Positions 19,232-27,162 of a stretch of DNA of 64,000 nt are shown one piece after another. The notes under the pieces were generated by a model. It was not told where the DNA came from and ran no database searches. It saw only the letters and a list, made by a program, of their open reading frames with translations. The translations under genes were made by a program, and so were the position numbers. The DNA comes from Bacteroidaceae bacterium (lineage in GTDB: Bacteria; Bacteroidota; Bacteroidia; Bacteroidales; Bacteroidaceae): the NCBI GenBank assembly GCA_017448825.1, contig JAFSKR010000068.1:1-64000 (forward strand), written 5' to 3'. The number at the start of each line of letters is the position of its first letter. Position 1 is the first letter of the stretch.

Positions 19232-21124
19232 TTGGACGATATTATACATCTTCTTCCTGATTCTGTAGCTAACCAGATTGCTGCAGGTGAGGTTGTGCAG
19301 CGCCCATCTTCTATCATCAAGGAAATGGTGGAGAATTCTATTGATGCAGGTGCTGAAAATGTACAGGTGTTGGTGACTGATGGGGGAAAGACGAACGTGC
19401 AGGTCATCGATGACGGTAAAGGTATGTCGGAGACGGATGCCCGTATGTCGTTTGAACGTCACGCTACTTCTAAAATTCAAAAGGCTTCTGACCTTTTCAA
19501 TCTTTCTACGATGGGTTTCCGTGGAGAAGCCTTGGCCAGTATCGCTGCTGTTGCTCAAGTGGAATTGAAGACTCGACGTCCCGAAGATGAATTAGGAACA
19601 TATATTCAGATATCAGGTTCCAAGATAGAAACGCAGGAGCCTGTTGTTTGCCCCGCAGGTAGTAATTTTTCTGTAAAGAATCTGTTTTTCAATGTCCCAG
19701 CCAGAAGGAAATTTCTAAAGTCAAACCAAACAGAATTGACAAATGTCGTTGCCGATTTTCAAAGAATGGTATTGGTGTATCCAGATGTGTCCTTCACTTT
19801 ATATAATAATGGGGTGGAGATGTTCAAACTTCCAAAGGCAACGGTGCGACAGCGGATTGTAGATGTTTTTGGAAAGAAAATCAACGCTGACCTGTTGCCA
19901 ATAGAGGTGGAAACCTCTTTGGTTAGCATTTCTGGGTATGTGGGGAAACCTGAGTCGTCAAAGAAGAAGGGTACGCATCAGTATTTTTTTGTGAATGGCC
20001 GTTATATGCGCCACCCTTATTTCCACAGTGCAGTGATGAAGGCGTATGAAGGCCTTATACCAGTGGGGGAGCATGTGTCTTATTTTATCTATTTTTCGGT
20101 GGAGACATCTGCCATTGATGTAAATGTCCATCCGACGAAGACGGAAATAAAGTTCGATAACGAGCAACCAATTTGGCAGGTACTTTCAGCTGCGGTGAAA
20201 GAAACGATAGGACGATTCTGCAATGTGCCGATGATAGATTTTGATGTGGAAGGACGCCCAGACATTCCAGTGATGGGTCTCAACACATCAATTCCTCATC
20301 AACCGAAATTGTCTTCGCCTACTTATAATCCGTTCAAGAATGATTCGGAAACCAAGTATTCTCGTTCCTCGGGATGGGAAAAATTGTATGAAAAATATAC
20401 AACAATGCTTCCTGATAAAAATAATGGGGATGCTGATTTGTTTGTTTCTTTGCCGGAACATACCAAGGAGCAAGAAATGATGAGTTCTGAAGAACCTCAT
20501 TTGCAAAGTTCTATTTGGAATGACAATAAGAAGAATGGAGTTGGAATGCTAGATGTCTTTGACTCGTCAGTTCCTAAGTTCCAATATAAAGGGAAATATA
20601 TTGTTGTTCCTGGTGATGCGGGAATCGTGGTGGTTAATCAACATCGAGCTCATGTGCGTGTGTTGTTTGAACAAAACATGCAATGTATAAATACAAGTAT
20701 TCGCCCTTCTCAAAAAGAACTTTTCCCACGAGTCCTTCAATTTGATGGAGAAGAGGTCTCTGTGTTGGAGGCTATGATGGAGGATATAAACAGTTTGGGA
20801 TTTGAGTTGTCAAATTTGGGAGGTGGATCTTATTCTATTAATGGCATTCCTTGTGGATTAGAGGGAATTGATATAGAGAGATTGCTTCATGAGATGGTGG
20901 CTTCTGCCAAGGAGCAGACGTGTAATATTAAGAAGGAGGCACAAGAGGCGATGGCATTGACAATGGCTGAAAGTGCTTCTATTGTTTACGGACAAGTTTT
21001 GTCGATGGTGGAAATGGAGCATCTTTTGCAAGACTTATTCTCTACAACAGCTCCTGCAAGAACTCCAGATGGTAAATTGATTTATATAATTATAGAAGAT
21101 AAAATGTTGAATGGTTTCTTTTAG
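19232..21124 (+). CDS. mutL: DNA mismatch repair protein MutL
   Basis: A 630-aa mismatch-repair ATPase that links mismatch recognition to strand removal. The N-terminal GHKL fold shows EMVENSIDAGA (motif I, about residues 32-42), DDGKGM and GFRGEALASI. The start is TTG at 19232, giving MDDIIHLLPDSVANQIAAGE, the normal N-terminus; no ATG would keep it. A variable linker of ~100 residues precedes the dimerisation domain. There the DQHA(x)2E(x)4E-type motif reads NQHRAHVRVLFE (residues 469-480). The first Asp is Asn and the first Glu is Val, so endonuclease activity is doubtful. It is the last gene of the run before the OmpA promoter. Confidence 0.95.
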   Translation: MDDIIHLLPDSVANQIAAGEVVQRPSSIIKEMVENSIDAGAENVQVLVTDGGKTNVQVIDDGKGMSETDARMSFERHATSKIQKASDLFNLSTMGFRGEALASIAAVAQVELKTRRPEDELGTYIQISGSKIETQEPVVCPAGSNFSVKNLFFNVPARRKFLKSNQTELTNVVADFQRMVLVYPDVSFTLYNNGVEMFKLPKATVRQRIVDVFGKKINADLLPIEVETSLVSISGYVGKPESSKKKGTHQYFFVNGRYMRHPYFHSAVMKAYEGLIPVGEHVSYFIYFSVETSAIDVNVHPTKTEIKFDNEQPIWQVLSAAVKETIGRFCNVPMIDFDVEGRPDIPVMGLNTSIPHQPKLSSPTYNPFKNDSETKYSRSSGWEKLYEKYTTMLPDKNNGDADLFVSLPEHTKEQEMMSSEEPHLQSSIWNDNKKNGVGMLDVFDSSVPKFQYKGKYIVVPGDAGIVVVNQHRAHVRVLFEQNMQCINTSIRPSQKELFPRVLQFDGEEVSVLEAMMEDINSLGFELSNLGGGSYSINGIPCGLEGIDIERLLHEMVASAKEQTCNIKKEAQEAMALTMAESASIVYGQVLSMVEMEHLLQDLFSTTAPARTPDGKLIYIIIEDKMLNGFF

Positions 21125-21227
21125 ATAAAAAATGTTGCTTTATGATGACGTTTTAGGGATAAAAGAGTGAAAAAATACCGTACAAATGAGATTTTTTACG
21201 TTTTTTTTACATTTTTTTTGTTTTTTC

Positions 21228-21260
21228 TTGCACATGAATAAACTAAAATTATTACCTTTG
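21228..21260 (+). promoter_or_regulatory. Promoter of OmpA-family gene
   Basis: TTG at 21228-21230 and TACCTTTG at 21253-21260; the 22-nt spacer is slightly long. The predicted leader to 21411 is about 145 nt and rich in A and T. Long AT-rich leaders are common for abundant outer-membrane proteins, but nothing here shows a regulatory fold. Confidence 0.5.
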
Positions 21261-21410
21261 TGCCGAGTTTAGTGAGAAAAGTGCTTTTTTAGAGGCGTTT
21301 TTATGATGTCTCGGGTATAAGAAAGAATGTTTAGACTATCTCAAAATACTTGTGTTTGAGTATTAGTAAAAAGAAGATAATTAATTATTGTTTTATTAAA
21401 TTTTGTATTT

Positions 21411-22592
21411 ATGAAAAAGTTTATGATGGCGTTGGCCTTTGTTGGCCTCGGTACTGTGGCTGCTAATGCACAGTGCGACGAATTCGCAACACCTGCAACC
21501 TCTAAGTACAGTGTGGCAACAAATTCTTTTTGGGCTAACTGGTATGTTCAGGTTGGTGTTGACCAAAGTGTAGTCAGTCTTTACAAGCACGGAAGCTTTT
21601 TTTCTAAGGATTGGCACGATGGTCGTACTTATGGTATTGACCTCGCTGTAGGCAAGTGGTTTACTCCTGGAATTGGTACTCGTCTGAAACTCAATTGGGA
21701 AAACGGTGCTTATAAGCATTCTCATGCTGATTATGGTTATTTCCCAAATGGTGAAGCTCCTGCACACAAGAAGGGTGGTTATGCACAACTCTATTTTGAT
21801 ACGGAGTTCAATCTGAGCAATATGCTTTGTGGTTACAATGAGTCTCGTGTCTGGAACATGATTGTTTATCCACGTATGGGTGTTATCCGCAATTTCCAAA
21901 GGGACACTTATTCACCAGCTCTTGGTGTAGGTCTTGAGTCTGCTTGGAAACTTTCTAAGGTCGTGGGTATTTATCTCGACGCTTCGTGGGTGTTCACAAC
22001 TAGCAATTTCAACCCTTATGCAAAGATTGACAACAAACCATTTTCTGCAAACAGCATTGCTGCTATCGACCTCGGTCTGACTTTCAACCTTGGCAAGACT
22101 GGCTGGTCTAAGGCTGTTTCTCTTGATGATTACGAGGCTCTTTCTGCTGAAGCTTGCGCTAAGCTCGCAGCTCTCCGCGCACAGCTCAAGGCTGAGCAGG
22201 ATGAAAATGCTCGTTTGCGTGCCGAGTTGGCAAAGTGGGCTAATCACAAGTGCCCAGAGGCTGGCAATAGCGTAACAACTGGTGCAGCATCTGTATTCTT
22301 CGACCTCAATTCTGCTAAGATCAATTCTAAGAAGGATCTTATCAACATTGAAGCTGTTGCTGCTGCTGCTAAGAACACTGGCGCAAAGGTTGTTGTAACA
22401 GGTTCTGCTGATAGCAAGACAGGTTCTTCTGCTTACAACCAGAAGCTTTCTGAGGCTCGTGCTCAGGCTGTCGCTGACGAACTTGTTAATCTTGGTGTAG
22501 ATCGTGCTAAGATTGAGACTAAGGGGGTTGGTGGTGTTAATGATGTAACTCCATTCAACCTTAATCGTCGTGCAGTGGTTGAACTTAAGTAA
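21411..22592 (+). CDS. OmpA-family outer-membrane protein
   Basis: A 393-aa outer-membrane protein. A signal peptide (cleavage after NAQ, about residue 21) precedes a beta-barrel of ~210 residues with many aromatic strand ends. A coiled helix follows (AALRAQLKAEQDENARLRAE, near 245-265), then a C-terminal peptidoglycan-binding OmpA domain. That domain shows SVFFDLNSAKI, LSEARAQAVADEL and FNLNRRAVVEL. It anchors the outer membrane to the cell wall. Regular use of preferred codons and a strong terminator suggest high expression. It stands alone between mutL and the tRNA genes. Confidence 0.92.
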   Translation: MKKFMMALAFVGLGTVAANAQCDEFATPATSKYSVATNSFWANWYVQVGVDQSVVSLYKHGSFFSKDWHDGRTYGIDLAVGKWFTPGIGTRLKLNWENGAYKHSHADYGYFPNGEAPAHKKGGYAQLYFDTEFNLSNMLCGYNESRVWNMIVYPRMGVIRNFQRDTYSPALGVGLESAWKLSKVVGIYLDASWVFTTSNFNPYAKIDNKPFSANSIAAIDLGLTFNLGKTGWSKAVSLDDYEALSAEACAKLAALRAQLKAEQDENARLRAELAKWANHKCPEAGNSVTTGAASVFFDLNSAKINSKKDLINIEAVAAAAKNTGAKVVVTGSADSKTGSSAYNQKLSEARAQAVADELVNLGVDRAKIETKGVGGVNDVTPFNLNRRAVVELK

Positions 22593-22618
22593 ATAAATTC
22601 TATCTAATAGAAATGTAA

Positions 22619-22646
22619 GGCCACCCCTCTGTGGGTGGCCTTTTTT
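22619..22646 (+). terminator. Terminator of OmpA-family gene
   Basis: GGCCACCC (22619-22626) pairs with GGGTGGCC (22633-22640) across a six-base loop and is followed by TTTTTT: a textbook factor-independent terminator. Confidence 0.9.
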
Positions 22647-22697
22647 GTGTACTTAAGCTCTTTTTTATTGTAGGGAGTAAAAAAAAGAGGGTTTTAT

Positions 22698-22728
22698 TTT
22701 GTCAGTTCGAGAAAAAGCACTACCTTTG
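22698..22728 (+). promoter_or_regulatory. Promoter of tRNA-Pro/tRNA-Val
   Basis: TTTG at 22698-22701 and TACCTTTG at 22721-22728, with a 19-nt spacer, about 50 nt before the first tRNA. Confidence 0.65.
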
Positions 22729-22776
22729 CAGTGCTTTTGAAAAAGGAGGACGAAAAAACCTTGTGTTCATGAGCAT

Positions 22777-22852
22777 CGGGATGTAGTACAGTTGGTAGTA
22801 TACTTGGTTTGGGACCAAGGGGTCGCACGTTCGAGTCGTGTCATCCCGACCA
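22777..22852 (+). tRNA. tRNA-Pro (anticodon TGG)
   Basis: A 76-nt cloverleaf. The acceptor stem CGGGATG/CATCCCG is intact. The anticodon stem CTTGG/CCAAG encloses loop TTTGGGA with anticodon TGG. The T-arm contains GTTCGAGTC, and CCA is encoded at the 3' end. Ends were placed from the acceptor pairing and may be off by one base. Confidence 0.93.
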
Positions 22853-22858
22853 ATGAAA

Positions 22859-22933
22859 GGGCGTTTAGCTCAGTTGGTTCAGAGCGTCTGCCTTACAAGC
22901 AGAGGGTCGGCGGTTCGAATCCGTCAACGCCCA
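22859..22933 (+). tRNA. tRNA-Val (anticodon TAC)
   Basis: Acceptor stem GGGCGTT/AACGCCC, D-arm GCTC...GAGC, anticodon stem TCTGC/GCAGA with loop CTTACAA (anticodon TAC) and T-arm GGTTCGAATCC. CCA is not encoded. It lies 6 nt after tRNA-Pro and surely shares its transcript. Confidence 0.93.
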
Positions 22934-23078
22934 CTAACAGGAAGAAATTTGTACATGGACATTTTGTTAGTGTCGCAAGGTGTATGAAGGAAGACATGAA
23001 AGTCTTCTTTTTTCGTTTGTAAAAGGCTGAAAAGTCAAAGGGGAAAGTTGATAGTAAAAAAAATGCAAAAACAATCAA

Positions 23079-23127
23079 TGTTCCACGTTTTATGTATTGC
23101 TTGTTCCACAGAAAATATGTATCTTTG
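23079..23127 (+). promoter_or_regulatory. parA promoter with half-parS motifs
   Basis: TTG at 23097-23099 and TATCTTTG at 23120-23127 form a promoter with a 20-nt spacer. Two direct copies of TGTTCCAC(G/A), at 23079-23087 and 23102-23110, flank the first element. They match one half of the general ParB site TGTTnCACGTGnAACA. This could be an operator for ParB or for ParA autoregulation. Confidence 0.45.
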
Positions 23128-23157
23128 CAGCAGAATTGAATGAAAAAAGTTTTTGAT

Positions 23158-23934
23158 ATGGGAAAGATTATTGCATTGGCTAATCAGAAAGGAGGTGTGG
23201 GGAAGACTACAACTGCAATAAATTTGGCAGCCAGTCTTGCCGCTCTTGAAAAGAAAGTGCTTGTTGTTGATGCTGATCCACAAGCGAATGCTTCTTCAGG
23301 TTTGGGAGTTGATATCCAGCAGGTGGATACTTCTATTTATGATTGTATCATTAATTCAACAGCTCCTCATGAGGCTATATATACGACAGATATAGAAGGG
23401 CTTGATATTCTTCCAAGTCATATCGATTTGGTGGGGGCTGAAATAGAAATGCTGAATGTCAGTAAGCGTGAAACGGTGCTGAAACGCATACTTGATCCGC
23501 TTCGTCCAGAATACGACTATATCCTTATTGACTGTTCTCCATCGCTTGGTATTATTACCGTTAATTCTCTTACGGCAGCCGATTCTGTCATTATCCCTGT
23601 TCAGTGTGAGTATTTCGCTCTCGAAGGAATCAGTAAGTTACTGAACACCATTAAAATCATTAAGTCTAAACTGAATATGAATCTGGAGATTGAAGGGTTC
23701 CTTTTGACAATGTTTGACTCTCGTCTCCGATTGGCAAACCAAATCTATGAGGAGGTAAAAAGACATTTCCAGGAATTGGTTTTCAAGACGGTTATACAGC
23801 GAAATGTGAAATTGTCAGAAGCTCCAAGTCATGGCATCCCTTGCATTTTGTATGATGCAACGTCAAATGGTGCGAAGAATTATATATCTTTAGCCAAAGA
23901 GATTGTTGGGCATGAGATGGCCAAGGCATCCTGA
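23158..23934 (+). CDS. parA: Chromosome-partition ATPase ParA (Soj)
   Basis: A 258-aa Walker-type ATPase that drives chromosome origin segregation with ParB. The deviant Walker A KGGVGKTT is at residues 10-17, Walker A' DADPQANAS at 40-48 and the DCSPS motif near 125. I chose the ATG at 23158 (MGKIIALANQ), the standard start. An ATG at 23140 adds six residues but sits only about 6 nt after the predicted transcription start. parB follows 80 nt downstream. The gene is complete and of normal length for a chromosomal ParA. Confidence 0.95.
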   Translation: MGKIIALANQKGGVGKTTTAINLAASLAALEKKVLVVDADPQANASSGLGVDIQQVDTSIYDCIINSTAPHEAIYTTDIEGLDILPSHIDLVGAEIEMLNVSKRETVLKRILDPLRPEYDYILIDCSPSLGIITVNSLTAADSVIIPVQCEYFALEGISKLLNTIKIIKSKLNMNLEIEGFLLTMFDSRLRLANQIYEEVKRHFQELVFKTVIQRNVKLSEAPSHGIPCILYDATSNGAKNYISLAKEIVGHEMAKAS

Positions 23935-24014
23935 TGAGTGAAGAAGGTGGAGACAGCGAGATCGCATTTCTGGAATTCTGTCATAAATAACACATATACA
24001 TTTATATATAATAT

Positions 24015-24899
24015 ATGGCTGTTAGAAAAAAATTTGGTCCAGCCCTTGGACGTGGACTAGACGCTCTTATTTCTACCGAGGACGTCCACACAGAAGGGTC
24101 ATCTACCATTAATGAAATCGATACTGCATTAATAGAACGTAATCCGAATCAGCCTCGTCATGAGTTTGACGAAGAAGCACTTCAGGAATTGTCTGATTCG
24201 ATTGCGGAATTTGGTATCATTCAGCCAATTACCCTTCGTGAGTTGGACAATGGACACTATCAGATTATCGCTGGAGAGCGTCGTTGGCGGGCTTCGCAAA
24301 AAGTAGGGCTTAAGACTATTCCTGCCTACATCCGAACAGCCAGCGATGAAAATGTGATGGAAATGGCACTGATAGAGAATATTCAGCGTCAAGACCTTAA
24401 CTCTATAGAAATTGCTTTGGCGTATCAACATTTGATAGATGAATATGACCTTACTCAGGAAAAATTAAGTGAACGGGTCGGCAAGAAACGCGCAACCGTC
24501 GCTAACTATCTCCGTCTGCTTAAACTCCCCGCACCTGTTCAAATAGCGATACAGAATCATCGGATAGATACAGGACATGCTCGTGCCCTCTTGGCACTTG
24601 ATGACCCTACAGCTCAAGTCAGACTTTTCAAAGAAATACAGAACAAGGGATATTCTGTTCGTCAAGTTGAAGATATTATTAAGCATCTTAATGAAGGTGA
24701 TAATGCAATTGAGGCAAAAGCAAAGGCTGTATCTATGAAGCAACCGAATGAGGAATTTGTGTCGCTTCGGAATCAGTTTGCTCAGTTGTTAGGTACGGAA
24801 GTAAAAATCTCGTGTTCTTCAAGGGGTAGTGGAAACGTTTCTATTCGTTTTCAGAATGCAGAAGATTTGAGACGTATTATATCTCTCTTTCAGAAATAG
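24015..24899 (+). CDS. parB: Chromosome-partition protein ParB (Spo0J)
   Basis: A 294-aa CTP-dependent DNA clamp that loads at parS. The N-terminus has the LGRGLDALI motif (residues 11-19) that contacts ParA. The CTPase/ParB domain spans about 35-125 and includes GERRWRAS (the C-motif) and ENIQRQDLN. A helix-turn-helix follows (LTQEKLSERVGKKRATVANY, around 145-165). A C-terminal dimerisation segment ends the protein. No complete parS palindrome is visible in the window, only half-site matches before parA. Confidence 0.95.
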   Translation: MAVRKKFGPALGRGLDALISTEDVHTEGSSTINEIDTALIERNPNQPRHEFDEEALQELSDSIAEFGIIQPITLRELDNGHYQIIAGERRWRASQKVGLKTIPAYIRTASDENVMEMALIENIQRQDLNSIEIALAYQHLIDEYDLTQEKLSERVGKKRATVANYLRLLKLPAPVQIAIQNHRIDTGHARALLALDDPTAQVRLFKEIQNKGYSVRQVEDIIKHLNEGDNAIEAKAKAVSMKQPNEEFVSLRNQFAQLLGTEVKISCSSRGSGNVSIRFQNAEDLRRIISLFQK

Positions 24900-24908
24900 T
24901 TATAGATT

Positions 24909-25751
24909 TTGAGATTCTCTAATCCGACATATTATCACTGGGGGACTTTGTTTTTGTTGATGCTTTTCATCCTTAATGTTAAAGCCCAAACAGTAGCGGA
25001 AGGTAATTCTATGCCAAAGGCTTTGTCACATCGGGAAGCCAAGGCTCTTGTTACATCAGACACAGTGGTTATGGATACGCTCTTTGAGAATCGGGCTCTT
25101 TCTGCTACAAAGATAGATTCTATCAGACAAGAAAGTAATTATATGGAGACCGTAGCAGTGGAGTCAGACACATCAACCATACGTTTCTCCTTTGCTCCAG
25201 ATTCGGTTAAGTCATATAGTGGACCTCATAAAAGAGAACGTTTTATTCCCAACCCTAAAAAGTCTTTGTGGTTGGCGATGGTCATTCCTGGTGGTGGTCA
25301 AATCTATAATAGGAAGTATTGGAAGTTGCCCCTTGTATATGGAGGTTTTTTAGGTTGTGCATACGCGATGACATGGAATAATACAATGTATCGAGATTAC
25401 TCGCAGGCATATATTGATATAATGGATAGTGATGAGAACACTAAGAGTTACGAGAATTTTCTTCCTATGAATTATGATGTTCAATCTAATTTGACCCGTC
25501 TGCAGGAATTATTCAAAAGGAAGAAGAACTATTATCGTCGTTATCGGGATCTCAGTATGTTCTGTATGATAGGTGTCTATGTGTTGTCCATTATTGATGC
25601 GTATGTGGATGCAGAATTGTCCAGCTTCGATATTAGTAATGATCTGTCATTGAAGGTTCATCCAACTATTATTAATGGCCGTTCTTCTGCAATGCGAGCA
25701 TATGGACTCAATACAAATTCTTATGGTTTACAATGTGATATCCTTTTTTGA
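24909..25751 (+). CDS. DUF5683 membrane protein
   Basis: A 280-aa Bacteroidetes protein with an N-terminal hydrophobic signal (residues 9-26, ending VKAQ) and a Ser/Thr-rich spacer. The DUF5683 core starts around residue 112: PNPKKSLWLAMVIPGGGQ, then IYNRKYWKLP. It has two or three predicted membrane segments. The only start keeping the signal peptide is TTG at 24909, 9 nt after the parB stop. Such proteins regularly follow parAB and precede an MltD-like gene in Bacteroidales. The conserved linkage suggests an envelope or division role, which is inference. Confidence 0.82.
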   Translation: MRFSNPTYYHWGTLFLLMLFILNVKAQTVAEGNSMPKALSHREAKALVTSDTVVMDTLFENRALSATKIDSIRQESNYMETVAVESDTSTIRFSFAPDSVKSYSGPHKRERFIPNPKKSLWLAMVIPGGGQIYNRKYWKLPLVYGGFLGCAYAMTWNNTMYRDYSQAYIDIMDSDENTKSYENFLPMNYDVQSNLTRLQELFKRKKNYYRRYRDLSMFCMIGVYVLSIIDAYVDAELSSFDISNDLSLKVHPTIINGRSSAMRAYGLNTNSYGLQCDILF

Positions 25752-25772
25752 AAGAAAAAAACAGTTTACAAT

Positions 25773-27095
25773 ATGAAGAAGAAAATTATTATGACGTTCG
25801 TCTCGGCTCTGCTGTCATCTTGGATTTATGCTCAAGAGGTTATAACCGTAGTCGAAGATAGTGGCAAGACAGAGGTCTTTGATATGCCAGAAGGTATGCT
25901 CATTAGTGAGGAGGAGCTAATGAAAGATTACACTAATGCCAATAATTTGACAGAAGGTATTGTGCCCAGTCGCACACTTTCTTATAGTGATTCTATTCTT
26001 GTGAGTCGTCTGTCGCGTATTCCAACCACCATCGAAATGCCACTCAACGATGTGACTCGCAAGTTCATTGATACTTATAGCAATCGAATGGCAGGTTCAG
26101 TCTCAGTCATGTTGGGTGCAGCCAATTTTTACAACCCCATTTTTGAGGAAGCACTTGAACGCTATGGCTTACCGCTCGAACTGAAGTATTTGCCAGTCAT
26201 CGAATCTGCGTTGCGTCCGTCTGCAACTTCTCGAGTTGGCGCTGCTGGACTTTGGCAGTTTATGATAGGAACAGGAAAGCGCTATGGCCTTGAAGTCAAC
26301 ACTTTGGTGGATGAACGACGTGATCCTATCAAGTCCAGTGAAGCTGCTGCACATTACCTTCATGACCTCTATGATATGTTTGGTGATTGGGGGTTAGCTA
26401 TTGCTGCATACAACTGTGGTGAGGGGAATATCCAGAAAGCAATTTCCCGTTCGGGTAATCAAGAAGGTGCAGATTTCTGGTCTGTTTATAACAAACTGCC
26501 TCGTGAGACTCGTGGCTATGTGCCGGCTTTTATTGCAGCGACATATATTATGAATTACTATTGTGAACATGGTATCACACCACGTGAGGCCTCGCTTCCT
26601 TTGGAGTCTGACACTGTGGTTGTTCAGAAAGAAGTTAGTTTTGCGCAGATTGTATCAATGTGCGGCAACGTTACGATTGATGAACTTCGTGCTATCAATC
26701 CTCAATATCGTAAAGACATTATTCCTGCTAACTACGTGCTTCGTCTCCCCGCTGGTGCCATCGAAGATTTTGTTCTCAAGGAGGATAGTATCTATAATAC
26801 TCATCCTTCCAATACGGCATCTAATGTTCGTCGTACCGTTACCGACGATATGGAGACGACAATCACTACACAAACCACAACCATTCGCAACACTTCTACT
26901 CGCAATGGCCGTCGTTCTCGTAGCGGTCGCAACACTCGTTCTCGCCAAGCCGCTTCTCGTAGTGTCGCAGTCAAAAGTGGAGATACCCTTTCTTCTATTG
27001 CCAAGCGTAATGGGACAACGGTGCAGAAGATTCGTCAACTCAATGGTCTTAAGGGTGACATGATTCGTCCTGGACAGAAGGTTCGTGTGAAGTAG
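25773..27095 (+). CDS. MltD-like lytic transglycosylase with LysM
   Basis: A 440-aa secreted murein hydrolase cleaving the glycan backbone to form anhydromuropeptides. The signal peptide ends near IYAQ (residue 21). The SLT domain spans about 110-260. The catalytic Glu144 lies in KYLPVIESAL, followed by the family block GAAGLWQFM and AAYNCGEGN. A first, degenerate LysM follows around 290-335. A Ser/Arg-rich linker leads to a clear C-terminal LysM (VKSGDTLSSIAKRNG, about 394-408, to the end). Both bind peptidoglycan. It sits 21 nt after the DUF5683 gene and 67 nt before rel. Confidence 0.92.
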   Translation: MKKKIIMTFVSALLSSWIYAQEVITVVEDSGKTEVFDMPEGMLISEEELMKDYTNANNLTEGIVPSRTLSYSDSILVSRLSRIPTTIEMPLNDVTRKFIDTYSNRMAGSVSVMLGAANFYNPIFEEALERYGLPLELKYLPVIESALRPSATSRVGAAGLWQFMIGTGKRYGLEVNTLVDERRDPIKSSEAAAHYLHDLYDMFGDWGLAIAAYNCGEGNIQKAISRSGNQEGADFWSVYNKLPRETRGYVPAFIAATYIMNYYCEHGITPREASLPLESDTVVVQKEVSFAQIVSMCGNVTIDELRAINPQYRKDIIPANYVLRLPAGAIEDFVLKEDSIYNTHPSNTASNVRRTVTDDMETTITTQTTTIRNTSTRNGRRSRSGRNTRSRQAASRSVAVKSGDTLSSIAKRNGTTVQKIRQLNGLKGDMIRPGQKVRVK

Positions 27096-27162
27096 TGAAT
27101 GAGGAAGAATTCTTTCTCGTTTCAGATATGAGAATGTGTAACAAGTTAAATATCTTGGTTTT

